From positions 1,116,001-1,180,000 of the forward strand of contig OZ242297.1 in NCBI GenBank assembly GCA_965207755.1: a stretch of 64,000 nt of DNA, read 5' to 3'. A model generated the notes under the pieces. That model made no database searches and had not been told where the DNA came from. It saw only the letters and a list, made by a program, of their open reading frames with translations. Shown in pieces: positions 41,782 through 49,614 of the stretch. The stretch's first letter is position 1; the number at the start of each line of letters is the position of its first letter. Origin of the DNA: Aldehydirespirator sp028819505. GTDB taxonomy: Bacteria > Actinomycetota > Acidimicrobiia > Acidimicrobiales > Aldehydirespiratoraceae. The translations under genes and the position numbers were made by a program.

Positions 41782-43796
41782 GCGGTCGCTCCGTCTAGCA
41801 GTTCCTGAATCTCCGCCTCGAGCGTCTTGATTTCGGCGTCGATTTCGTGGAGGGGGCGGGGTGGGGTGTAGGTGTAGAAGTGGCGGGTTAGCGGGATCTC
41901 ATAGCCGATCTTGGTCTTTGTCGGGTCGTGCCAGGCATCGGGGACGTAAGGGTGGACTTCGGCTTCGAGGTAGTCGTCTACGGCGGAGCAATACTCGATG
42001 ATTTCTAGACGGGCGGCCGGGTCGGGCTCGTATGCGACGCTCGCCTCCGGTAGTGGGACGTTCTCGTTGTCGCGCAGGTCGGGGTCGGGTGTGGGGTTGC
42101 CTGGCCGGTCGGTCATGACGGGGGCCTCGGGGTCTCGTACCGCCAGCGTGTCGGTGACCGCCTTGACAAGAGTGGCGGACGTGTCGGCGTCCGCCGATGC
42201 GAGGGCTTCCTGGACCGTTGCCTTGGCTGACTTCCCGGTGGTGTACTGGCTGCCACTGCCGTTCCTTAGCGCTTCGAGTAGGGCGTCGCGGCGCGGATGG
42301 TCGAGCTTGGCTACCTTCTTGTCGGCGTCGACGGTGGCGAGGGTGTCGTCGGTGATCTCCCAGCGCAGGCGTAAAGGGCGCTCCACGGTGATGCGCAGGA
42401 ACCCGAACGACTCGTTGGGGAAGATCTTGACCCGAGGACCCTCCTCGAAGGCTCCGTAGAGGCGGGTGACTTCGGCGATTTGCTCGGCGGAGATCTCCTT
42501 GCGCTTCTGGCCAAGGCCCTTGCGCATCTTGGTGAAGCCCTCGCGGGCGTCGATGAGTTGCACCTTGCCCCGACGGTGGGGCGCCTTGTGGTTGGTGACC
42601 ACCCAGAAGTAGGTGGAAATGCCGGTGTTGTAGAACAGCTGGTCGGGCAGCGCGACGACCGCTTCGAGCATGTCGCTCTCGATGATCCAGCGGCGGATCT
42701 CCGACTCGCCCGAGCCGGCGGCGCCGGTGAACAGCGGCGACTCGTTGAACACGATCGCCAGCCGGGCGCCACCCTCGTCGGGGCGCTTCATCTTCGAGAT
42801 CATGTGCTGCAAGAACAGGAAGCTGCCGTCGTTGATGCGAGGCAGCCCGGCTCCGAAACGGCCCGCGAAGCCCTGGGTGGCGTGCTCGTCGCGGATCGTG
42901 TCGGCCACCATCTTCCACTCCACGCCGAACGGAGGGTTGGCCAGCAGGTAGTCGAAGCGCTGACCCTGGTGCTGGTCGTCGTCGAAGCTGTTGCCGAAGC
43001 GGATGTTGTCGGCGTCGGCGCCCTTGATCAGCATGTCGGCGCGGCAGGTGGCGTACGTCTCGGCGTTCACCTCCTGGCCGAACACCAGCAGCCGGGCTTG
43101 CGGGTTGAGCTCGCGCAGATAGTCTTCGGCCACCGCGAGCATCCCGCCGGTGCCGCACGCCGGGTCTAGCAGTGTCTTCCACACACCCGGCCGGGTCAGC
43201 AGCTTGTCGTCATCGGCGAACAGCAGGTTCACCATCAGCCGGATCACCTCGCGGGGTGTGAAGTGCTCCCCCGCGGTCTCGTTCGACAGCTCCGAGAACT
43301 TGCGGATCAGCTCCTCATAGAGGTACCCCATCTCCAGGTTCGACACCGCGGCAGGGCTCAAGTCGAGTTCCGCGAACTTCGACACCACCAGATACAGCAG
43401 GTTGTGGTCGTCGAGGCGGTCGATCTGCACGTCGAAGTTGAACTTGTCCACGATGTCGCGGGCCGACTCCGAGAAGCCCGCGATGTAGTTGCGCAGGTTC
43501 CCGGCCACGTTGTCGGGATCTCCCAGCAGCGTGTGGAACGTGTGCCGGGACATGTTCACGAAAGTCTCTCCGGCCACCTGCTGAAGCAGCGGCTCGCGGT
43601 TGCGCAGGGTCTCCGGCAGGTCCGCCATGGTCTCCAGCACCTCGGCCTTGGTCGGCTCCAGCACGCAGTCCAAGCGGCGCAGCACCGTCAACGGCAGGAT
43701 CACCCGCCCGTACTCCGACTGCTTGTACACCCCCCGCAACAGGTCCGCCACCGACCAGATGAACCCGGAGTGGTTCTTGATTGCCCCGTCGTTCAT
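41778..43796 (-). CDS. hsdM: type I restriction enzyme, methyltransferase subunit (system 2)
   Basis: A 672-residue adenine methyltransferase. N-terminal helical domain (HSGFIWSVADLLRG, YGRVILPLTVLRRLDC), SAM motif I in LDPACGTGGMLA and catalytic NPPFG. The C-terminal region of about 200 residues is longer than in system 1, ending in a coiled coil that may contact HsdS. The ATG at 43796 gives the family N-terminus (MNDGAIKNHSGFIWSVADLL); the frame is open 56 codons further upstream, but that part is unlike the family. First gene of the minus-strand hsdM-hsdS pair. Confidence 0.94.
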   Translation of the reverse strand: MNDGAIKNHSGFIWSVADLLRGVYKQSEYGRVILPLTVLRRLDCVLEPTKAEVLETMADLPETLRNREPLLQQVAGETFVNMSRHTFHTLLGDPDNVAGNLRNYIAGFSESARDIVDKFNFDVQIDRLDDHNLLYLVVSKFAELDLSPAAVSNLEMGYLYEELIRKFSELSNETAGEHFTPREVIRLMVNLLFADDDKLLTRPGVWKTLLDPACGTGGMLAVAEDYLRELNPQARLLVFGQEVNAETYATCRADMLIKGADADNIRFGNSFDDDQHQGQRFDYLLANPPFGVEWKMVADTIRDEHATQGFAGRFGAGLPRINDGSFLFLQHMISKMKRPDEGGARLAIVFNESPLFTGAAGSGESEIRRWIIESDMLEAVVALPDQLFYNTGISTYFWVVTNHKAPHRRGKVQLIDAREGFTKMRKGLGQKRKEISAEQIAEVTRLYGAFEEGPRVKIFPNESFGFLRITVERPLRLRWEITDDTLATVDADKKVAKLDHPRRDALLEALRNGSGSQYTTGKSAKATVQEALASADADTSATLVKAVTDTLAVRDPEAPVMTDRPGNPTPDPDLRDNENVPLPEASVAYEPDPAARLEIIEYCSAVDDYLEAEVHPYVPDAWHDPTKTKIGYEIPLTRHFYTYTPPRPLHEIDAEIKTLEAEIQELLDGATA

Positions 43797-44071
43797 GCCA
43801 CTCCTGCCCAGGTCGGAGCGTCCCGACGGCTGGTCAGCCGGGCAGCCGATCGACGGAGGCCTTGTGCGCCGGTTGTCACGGATTCCGTTGTCATGCGTGG
43901 CGTGCTCACAGCACGCAGAGGCTACTCGCCTGGTGAGGGGCCAGGAGACGGTGGTGCGTACCACCCGGTCGGTGTTCCCCGCCAGCGAGAAAGTCGGCGA
44001 GGAGACGCCTTTCCCTCATACGCACGGGCGTTCGGTTGGCGAGTAGCGTGCGCGTGTGCTTGACGGCAGTT

Positions 44072-44100
44072 GGCGGGTGACCCGCCGCGGTGGACACCGC
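44072..44100. terminator. twin hairpins between hsdM and the toxin-antitoxin pair
   Basis: GGCGGGT-G-ACCCGCC (44072-44086) directly followed by GCGGTG-GA-CACCGC (44087-44100). Both stems are perfect. They lie in a 405-bp region (43797-44201) without a supportable gene. No T run follows, so a structural or regulatory role is as likely as termination. Confidence 0.4.
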
Positions 44101-44189
44101 CTTGGCCTCCGCTCGCGAGCGTCGAAGGCAAGGCGACGCCCCGCGGTCTCCCGGCCTGGGAAGGGGCTGAGCGCCACCTCTCTTGTGTG

Positions 44190-44201
44190 TATAGTATGCA
44201 C
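44190..44201 (+). promoter_or_regulatory. -10 box of the antitoxin gene, leaderless
   Basis: TATAGT at 44190-44195 ends 6 nt before the ATG at 44202; this favours 44202 over the ATG at 44196. Confidence 0.5.
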
Positions 44202-44423
44202 ATGGCCCGTGTGAACGTCTATCTGCCCGACGAGCTGGCGGAACAGGCCCGTGCGGCCGACCTCAACGTGTCGGGCCTTGCCCAGAACGCGATCAGGCGG
44301 GCGCTCGATGCTCGGGCTGTCAACGACTGGCTGGACGATCTCGCGTCCCTTGAGCCGATTGACATCGACTATGACCTCGCGAAGCAGGCTGTGACGGCAA
44401 CCAAGGACGAGTTTGGCCTCTGA
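44202..44423 (+). CDS. type II antitoxin with CcdA/ribbon-helix-helix N-terminus
   Basis: A 73-residue protein. MARVNVYLPDELAEQARAAD is a ribbon-helix-helix start as in CcdA/VapB antitoxins; LNVSGLAQNAIRRAL is the second helix, and the acidic end (LEPIDIDYDLAKQAV) should wrap the toxin. It overlaps the PIN toxin gene, depending on that gene's start. Confidence 0.85.
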   Translation: MARVNVYLPDELAEQARAADLNVSGLAQNAIRRALDARAVNDWLDDLASLEPIDIDYDLAKQAVTATKDEFGL

Positions 44424-44856
44424 CAGCGGAGCGCCGGTTCCGGGCCGATCAGCGACTGTGGACGGCAACAGGCTGGTGCTCGACGCATCAGCGATGGTCG
44501 ACCTGCTCCTGGGCGCTCCGCCAGCGATGGCGATCCATATGCGCCTGCTGGATGCTCAGATTCACACTCCGGCACACTTCGATGCCGAGGTACTCTCAGC
44601 ACTCGGTCGCCTCAGCCGCGCTGGCCACGTTCCCCACGCCGCGGTGTCGGCGCTGCTGCCCAGGGTGGAGAACGCTCGAATCCAACGCCATCCGGTCGGG
44701 CCGCTGCTCACCGGAGCCTGGGACCGCCGCGGCGACCTGCGGTTGGTCGACGCTCTCTACGTCGAGTTGGCCGAGCGCCTGGACGCGCCCATCATCTCCA
44801 CCGACGATCGTCTTGTGGCCGCTGCCTCCCGAGCCGAGAATCCCGTCGTCAGTTGA
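44413..44856 (+). CDS. vapC: PIN-domain toxin, VapC type
   Basis: PIN ribonuclease of about 132-147 residues. LVLDASAMVDLLLG holds the first acidic residue, DAEVLSALGRL the second, and DALYVELAERLDAPIISTDD the last two. The start is uncertain: TTG at 44413 would overlap the antitoxin stop, while the GTG at 44458 fits the usual short N-terminus better. Partner of the antitoxin at 44202. Confidence 0.85.
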   Translation: MASDSGAPVPGRSATVDGNRLVLDASAMVDLLLGAPPAMAIHMRLLDAQIHTPAHFDAEVLSALGRLSRAGHVPHAAVSALLPRVENARIQRHPVGPLLTGAWDRRGDLRLVDALYVELAERLDAPIISTDDRLVAAASRAENPVVS

Positions 44857-44938
44857 GGTGTTCGACGATCATGGCCATGACTTGGTCCGCCTGACGCTCC
44901 CTGACTAAACCGCCGCTTGGAGCGGCTTGGCCGGTGAA

Positions 44939-46243
44939 TCAGGGGCCGAGTGCGAAGAGGGGCACGACCGAAACGCCGTCGGGACGGTCGTAGGCGTAGC
45001 CGTCGGCGGCAGTCACCACCACGAGCTTGGCTGCTGGGCCCATCCTCGACTCGTCCACCTTGCGGCGCATGGTCAGCAGCGAGCTTGCCGCTTGCTCGAT
45101 CTGATCGGCGCCGCCGAGCTTGACCTCGACCGCGATCCAGCGGCCGTCGCCAGCATCGACGATCGCATCGGCCTCCGCGCCCGCCGCATCGGTGAACGAG
45201 TACACCTCAGCGTCGCACGCCTGGGCATAGACGCGCAGATCTCTGATGACAAGCGATTCGAATAGCAGTCCCAGCGCCTCGGGATCGGCAAGGAGGCGCT
45301 GAGGGCTGGCCCGCAGCGCCGCAACGGCCAGCGACGGATCGGTGAAGTGGTGCTTGGGGCTGACGAGCAACGGCGACCGCGAACGCAGGTGGGTGGGCCA
45401 GGCCGTGAGCGGCTCGACGACGTGAAGGCGCTCCAGGGCGTCGAGATACGCCCGCACTGAATGCCGGCTGAGCGGGACGGCCGCGCTCGTCTCGGCCGCC
45501 AGCTTGTTGAGGCTTGCCGACGTGCTGACGTTGCGTGCGAGTGAGCGCAGCAGCGCCTTGACCCTCACCGGGTCGCGAGACACGCCATCGACTTGGCGAA
45601 TGTCGGTGCGCGCAACGTCCTCGAGATAACTCGAGAGGGCTCGGATCACGTCTCGCACCGGCGAGCTCTCGTCCAAACCTGGCCAGCCGCCGCGGCACAG
45701 AGCGTCTACGGCTTCGGGCACCCCTCGTCCTGTTCGGTCGGCAGCGCAGCCCCCGGCGCGCAGCAACTCGGTCAGCGACACGGCCGCGGTGGACAGACCT
45801 CGTTCGGTCAGCGACATGGTGCGAAGCGCGAGCCGCTGGATTCGCAGGGCGCCAGAATGCCGGGTGAGATGGTCCGACGGCGTGGCCGATCCGGTGAGGA
45901 TGAACTGTCCGGCTTCGGCTCGGGCGTCGCAGGCCCCTCGGACTGCTGCCCAAAGCGGCGGGACGCGCTGCCATTCGTCGATGAGCCGAGGAGTGGCGCC
46001 ACCGAGCACCCTGTTCGGCTCCGCTTGAGCGAGCGCGAACGCAGCAGGATCCTGCTCGAGCAACACCTCGCTGCGGGCGAACCGCTTGGCGAGCCAGGTC
46101 TTTCCGCAGCCCTTCGGCCCTTCGATCAGCAGCGCGCGGGCTGTGCCCAGCGCCCGGGCGGCGTTCGTCTCAGCGATCCGGCTGCGGTAGCCCGCAGGCG
46201 TGAGGGTTGACGCCTGCCCATCCGTCCCTATGCGGTCCTCCAT
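44939..46243 (-). CDS. AAA+ ATPase with DUF4143 domain (right end of the island)
   Basis: A 434-residue protein of the same build as that at 31784: Walker A EGPKGCGKTWLA, Walker B RLIDEWQRVP, ILTGSATPSD, a middle helical region, and a C-terminal DUF4143 part with EADAIVDAGDGRW and IAVEVKLGGADQIEQ. Protein similarity to the first one is only moderate, so the two are not recent duplicates. ATG at 46243 is 7 nt behind a TATATT box that lies in a set of three direct repeats. Confidence 0.88.
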   Translation of the reverse strand: MEDRIGTDGQASTLTPAGYRSRIAETNAARALGTARALLIEGPKGCGKTWLAKRFARSEVLLEQDPAAFALAQAEPNRVLGGATPRLIDEWQRVPPLWAAVRGACDARAEAGQFILTGSATPSDHLTRHSGALRIQRLALRTMSLTERGLSTAAVSLTELLRAGGCAADRTGRGVPEAVDALCRGGWPGLDESSPVRDVIRALSSYLEDVARTDIRQVDGVSRDPVRVKALLRSLARNVSTSASLNKLAAETSAAVPLSRHSVRAYLDALERLHVVEPLTAWPTHLRSRSPLLVSPKHHFTDPSLAVAALRASPQRLLADPEALGLLFESLVIRDLRVYAQACDAEVYSFTDAAGAEADAIVDAGDGRWIAVEVKLGGADQIEQAASSLLTMRRKVDESRMGPAAKLVVVTAADGYAYDRPDGVSVVPLFALGP

Positions 46244-46250
46244 CTCCGGG

Positions 46251-46310
46251 AATATACCAAATCAGGCTAATGTGATCTACCAAATCAGATAAGACTGATA
46301 TACCAAATCT
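46251..46310 (-). promoter_or_regulatory. promoter with three operator-like repeats, exactly 23 bp apart
   Basis: TACCAAATC occurs at 46255-46263, 46278-46286 and 46301-46309 (on the coding strand CTGATTTGGTA, CTGATTTGGTA, CAGATTTGGTA). The copy nearest the gene overlaps the -10 box TATATT (46256-46251). A 23-bp spacing places the sites on about the same face of the helix. Confidence 0.65.
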
Positions 46311-46351
46311 GGTTGCATCGATCTGCCCCGTTCGGGTTATCGATCCGCGGC

Positions 46352-47926
46352 CTACTGGAAGGACACGAACACGATGTTGGGGGACCGCGCCAGCACCTGC
46401 TCCGGTGTGGCCACCGGGCTGTCCTCGTCGTAGAAGTTCTTCCACCCCCACCAGAAGCGGTCGGCGTCGGCCCGGCCGGTGAGCGAGTTCCAAGTGTTGT
46501 ACTTGGCTGACAGCGATCCCTGGCCGTCCATGTGAATCATTACGGCCAGCTCCGGAGGCGTCTTGATCTGCTCGCGGTTGGTGATCATCGAGAACCGGAA
46601 CTGGTGAACGATCAGCAGCTTCTGGGGGAGGGCCTCCTCCCTGACGATCCCGGCCAGCCAATCCACGACCTGGTTGACCTCCGCCGCGTCCACCGTGCCG
46701 ATCTGCCTCAGGTGGACCTGGTCCGGCTTGAGCCTCCACTCCGGGTCGAGCGCGAGCCCGACGTGGGGCAGGCGCAGGAACTCCTCGTAGTGCTTGGCCT
46801 GCGACAAGAACGTCGATCTCCCCGGCTGCAGGTCCAACACCACGTACACGTCGTTGGCGGCCGCGACCTCGATCCAGGGCCTGATCACCTCGTGATCGGT
46901 CACGCTGGAATAGTCCCCGTCGGCGCCGGCTGAGGCGGAGGCGACGGTGGCGATGATCTCGAAGGCGGGCAGGACCGCTGAACCGTCCGCCCCGTAGCCC
47001 TCGGCCATGGATCGAAGGCGCTCCACGGCCTCCTCCGGACCTTGCTCGCCCAGCACGCCGAGAACTCCTGTCGACGGATGGCCGTACGCAGCCACCAGGC
47101 GCCGGCCGGGGCCATCGTCGCCAGTCGCGAACAACGGTTGGTCACCACTAGGCATCTCCGCCCAGACGAGCAGTGGTTCTTCGGGTTCTGGCTCGGGTTC
47201 CGGTTCGGGCTGTGGTTCCGGTTGTGGTTCTTCGGGCTGTGGTTCGGGCTCGGGCTCGGGTTCCGGTTCGGGCTGTGGTTCCGGTTGTGGTTCTTCGGGC
47301 TGTGGTTCGGGTTCGGGCTGTGGTTCCGGTTCGGGCTCGGGTTCTTCGGGCTGTGGTTCGGGTTCGGGCTGTGGTTCCGGTTGTGGTTCTTCGGGCTGTG
47401 GTGCCGGCTGTGGTTCTTCCGGTTCGGGTTCGGGCTCGGGCTGTGGTTCTTCCGGCTCTTGTTCGGGTTGTGGTTCTTCGGGTTCAGGCTCCTCGATCAG
47501 TTCGACGCTCGAACCGGGATCCGCCGGCGGCAGCGGTTCTTCAACGGCCGGTGACGCGACGGTGGTGGTCGTTGCGGGGTCCTCGGCCGGCGCCTCCTGG
47601 ACGGCAGGTTCGGTCGGCGGCGCCGAGGTGGACGGAGGAGGTGACGGGTCTGGGTCCGGCACAAGTTCGGCCGTGGTCCCGTCGATCGCCGGCCGCGCCG
47701 CCTCAGGCCCGGCTTCCGGCCCGGGTTCGGTCTCCTGGGCACCGGCATCTGCTGCGCTGGTTGTGGCAGTGGCGGGTTCGAGGGTCCCGATGCGCTCCCC
47801 AGTGAAGTGCGGTCTGTCCCCGCTGCGAACGGCACCGCCGGCACACGAGAAGGCCAGCATGGAGAGCGCTGCGCACACGCCGATGCAGGCCGCAGCGCGA
47901 TGGGGAAGGGGAGGCCGTCTCGACAT
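46352..47926 (-). CDS. secreted lipoprotein with Glu/Pro/Gln-rich spacer
   Basis: A 524-residue protein. The ATG at 47926 starts a signal peptide with lipobox LAFSC, so it should be lipid-anchored outside the cell. Then comes a Thr/Pro/Glu-rich region and a long EPQPEP-type repeat of about 120 residues, probably a stiff wall-spanning spacer. The C-terminal domain is about 250 residues (from PLLVWAEMPSGDQPLF) with segments such as YVVLDLQPGRSTFL, HVGLALDPEW and LIVHQF. These look like a TIM-barrel, glycosidase-like fold. The substrate is not recognisable. Confidence 0.8.
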   Translation of the reverse strand: MSRRPPLPHRAAACIGVCAALSMLAFSCAGGAVRSGDRPHFTGERIGTLEPATATTSAADAGAQETEPGPEAGPEAARPAIDGTTAELVPDPDPSPPPSTSAPPTEPAVQEAPAEDPATTTTVASPAVEEPLPPADPGSSVELIEEPEPEEPQPEQEPEEPQPEPEPEPEEPQPAPQPEEPQPEPQPEPEPQPEEPEPEPEPQPEPEPQPEEPQPEPQPEPEPEPEPEPQPEEPQPEPQPEPEPEPEPEEPLLVWAEMPSGDQPLFATGDDGPGRRLVAAYGHPSTGVLGVLGEQGPEEAVERLRSMAEGYGADGSAVLPAFEIIATVASASAGADGDYSSVTDHEVIRPWIEVAAANDVYVVLDLQPGRSTFLSQAKHYEEFLRLPHVGLALDPEWRLKPDQVHLRQIGTVDAAEVNQVVDWLAGIVREEALPQKLLIVHQFRFSMITNREQIKTPPELAVMIHMDGQGSLSAKYNTWNSLTGRADADRFWWGWKNFYDEDSPVATPEQVLARSPNIVFVSFQ

Positions 47927-48118
47927 GGTCGCTCCCGAACCTAACCCTTCAGTGCGCCGCCGTGGCGTCAACCTCGAATGCGTCTTCGGATGTCAGGGCT
48001 CGACCGGTGCCGCCGCCTCCGGGCGGTGCGCCGTCGCGTCGAGCGCTTCGGCGTCCCTGGACGTCGAGCAGGGTCCGGGCTGCGGTCGATCGGTTGTCCC
48101 TCGCCGGCCCCGGTGAGC

Positions 48119-48240
48119 GGAGAGTCCGGCTGTCAGTCGATGCGTTCGACGATCATGCGGAGAGTCCGGCTGTCAGTCGATGCGTTCGACGATCATGCGG
48201 AGAGTCCGGCTGTCAGCCGATGCGTTCGACGATCATGGCC
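48119..48240. repeat. 40-bp tandem repeat (3 copies) over the thiolase stop
   Basis: Three 40-bp units (48121, 48161, 48201) each carry the last codons and the stop of the thiolase gene; the copy inside the gene ends VERIG and the downstream ones VERID. The rest of 47927-48118 shows no gene. Confidence 0.9.
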
Positions 48241-49415
48241 ATGCCCTGGCCGCCGCCGACGCACATGGACTCGAGGCCGATGGTGTTGTCGGCGTCCTCG
48301 AGGCCGTTGAGCAGGGTGCACATGATGCGCGACCCGGTCATGCCGAAGGGATGGCCCAGCGCGATCGATCCGCCGTTGGGGTTGAGCTTGTCGTAGTCGA
48401 TGCCGAGGTCGTCGGCCGAGGGCAGCACCTGGGCCGCGAAGGCCTCGTTGATCTCGACGTGGTCGATGTCGTCGATGGTCATACCGGCCCGGCCCAGGGC
48501 CTGGCGGCAGGCGTCGACCGGGCCGAGGCCCATGATCTCGGGGTTCAGCGCCGACACGCCGGTGGCCACGATCCGGGCCAGCGGCTTGGCCCCCACCGCG
48601 GCCGCCTTGGCGTCGGACATCACCACCACCGCGGCGGCGCCGTCGTTCAGCGGGCAGCAGTTGCCGGCGGTGACCGTGCCGTCGGGGCGGAACACGGGCC
48701 TGAGCTGGGAGACGCCCTCGATGGTGGTGCCCTCCCGGATGCCGTCGTCCTGGCTCACCTCGATGCTGCCGTCCAGGGGGAACGCAGTTATCTCGCGCTC
48801 GAAGAAGCCGCGGTTGCGGGCGGCCTCGGCCCGGTTCTGGGACAGCACGCCCCACTCGTCCTGGGCCTGGCGGGACACTCCCTTGAGCTGGGCCACGTTC
48901 TCCGCGGTCTGGCCCATGGCGATGTAGATGTCGGGCAGGTCCTGCGGTGGCGTCCAGGTCTCGGAGCCCTCGGCGGTGCGCTCTGAGGTGCGGCTCTCGG
49001 CCGCGGCGAAGTCGGCGTTGTGGGGTCCGCTGTCGGCCGCGCCGTGCTGGTAGCGGGACACCGCCTCGACGCCCCCGGCCACGAAGCAGTCGCCCTCGCC
49101 GGCCTTGATGGCGTGGGCGGCCATGCGGATGGTCTGGAGCGACGACGAGCAGTAGCGGTTGACGGTCACGCCGGGAGCGTTCACCCCGGCGAGGATCGAG
49201 GCGACCCGGGCGATGTTGTAGCCGCCCTCGCCGCCCGGCTGGCCGATGCCCCAGATCACGTCCTCCACGTCGGCGGTATCGAGGCCCGGGACCTTCGACA
49301 GCACGGCGCCGATGATGAACGCCGACATGTCGTCGGGCCGGACCTCGGTGAGCGATCCCTTGACGGCCCGGCCGATCGGGGTGCGGGCGGCGGCGGCGAT
49401 GACGGCTTCAACCAT
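48213..49415 (-). CDS. thiolase (acetyl-CoA acetyltransferase family)
   Basis: A 400-residue enzyme that makes or cleaves 3-ketoacyl-CoA. Catalytic residues are all present: Cys89 in NRYCSSSLQT, His355 in GGSIALGHPFG and Cys385 in MCVGGGQG. Degradative and biosynthetic thiolases cannot be separated by sequence alone here. Context with aldehyde dehydrogenase, CoA-transferase and a PrpD-type gene suggests catabolic acyl-CoA metabolism. ATG at 49415. The 3' end is triplicated downstream. Confidence 0.94.
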   Translation of the reverse strand: MVEAVIAAAARTPIGRAVKGSLTEVRPDDMSAFIIGAVLSKVPGLDTADVEDVIWGIGQPGGEGGYNIARVASILAGVNAPGVTVNRYCSSSLQTIRMAAHAIKAGEGDCFVAGGVEAVSRYQHGAADSGPHNADFAAAESRTSERTAEGSETWTPPQDLPDIYIAMGQTAENVAQLKGVSRQAQDEWGVLSQNRAEAARNRGFFEREITAFPLDGSIEVSQDDGIREGTTIEGVSQLRPVFRPDGTVTAGNCCPLNDGAAAVVVMSDAKAAAVGAKPLARIVATGVSALNPEIMGLGPVDACRQALGRAGMTIDDIDHVEINEAFAAQVLPSADDLGIDYDKLNPNGGSIALGHPFGMTGSRIMCTLLNGLEDADNTIGLESMCVGGGQGMAMIVERIG

Positions 49416-49516
49416 GACGGCTCCTTGCTGGGGATTGGTCGGCGCCGAGACGGCGCAGCAGGCGACAACACTACGAGGCGCGGCATCCGTCCGCAGCCTC
49501 TGGGCCGGCCGTACCG

Positions 49517-49567
49517 GGAATTGGCAGCGTTATGCACGGATAGCGAGCATTGTGCTGCCAATTCGGG
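49517..49567. repeat. 46-bp palindromic repeat family, second locus
   Basis: One copy with perfect 10-bp arms, AATTGGCAGC (49519-49528) and GCTGCCAATT (49554-49563), around a 25-nt loop. It lies in the divergent region between thiolase and the aldehyde dehydrogenase. Confidence 0.8.
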
Positions 49568-49602
49568 GGCTGGACGTTCGATGGCCCAATGTGAGGCAAC
49601 AG

Positions 49603-49614
49603 TAGGATCGCTCG
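49603..49614 (+). promoter_or_regulatory. -10 box of the aldehyde dehydrogenase gene, leaderless
   Basis: TAGGAT at 49603-49608, 6 nt, then the GTG at 49615. Confidence 0.45.

Noticed and set aside
31180..46310. Integrase or transposase driving the defence island
   Set aside because: No such gene or attachment site was found; the edges show only gene fragments and direct repeats.
47160..47500. Non-coding repeat region within the lipoprotein gene
   Set aside because: The repetition keeps the frame and encodes a Glu/Pro/Gln spacer between a clear lipobox and a folded domain, so it is part of the gene.
47007..48116. Forward-strand Gly/Ser/Cys-rich frame opposite the lipoprotein
   Set aside because: The GSGSGC repeats are the antisense of the EPQ spacer; no start signal or known motif.
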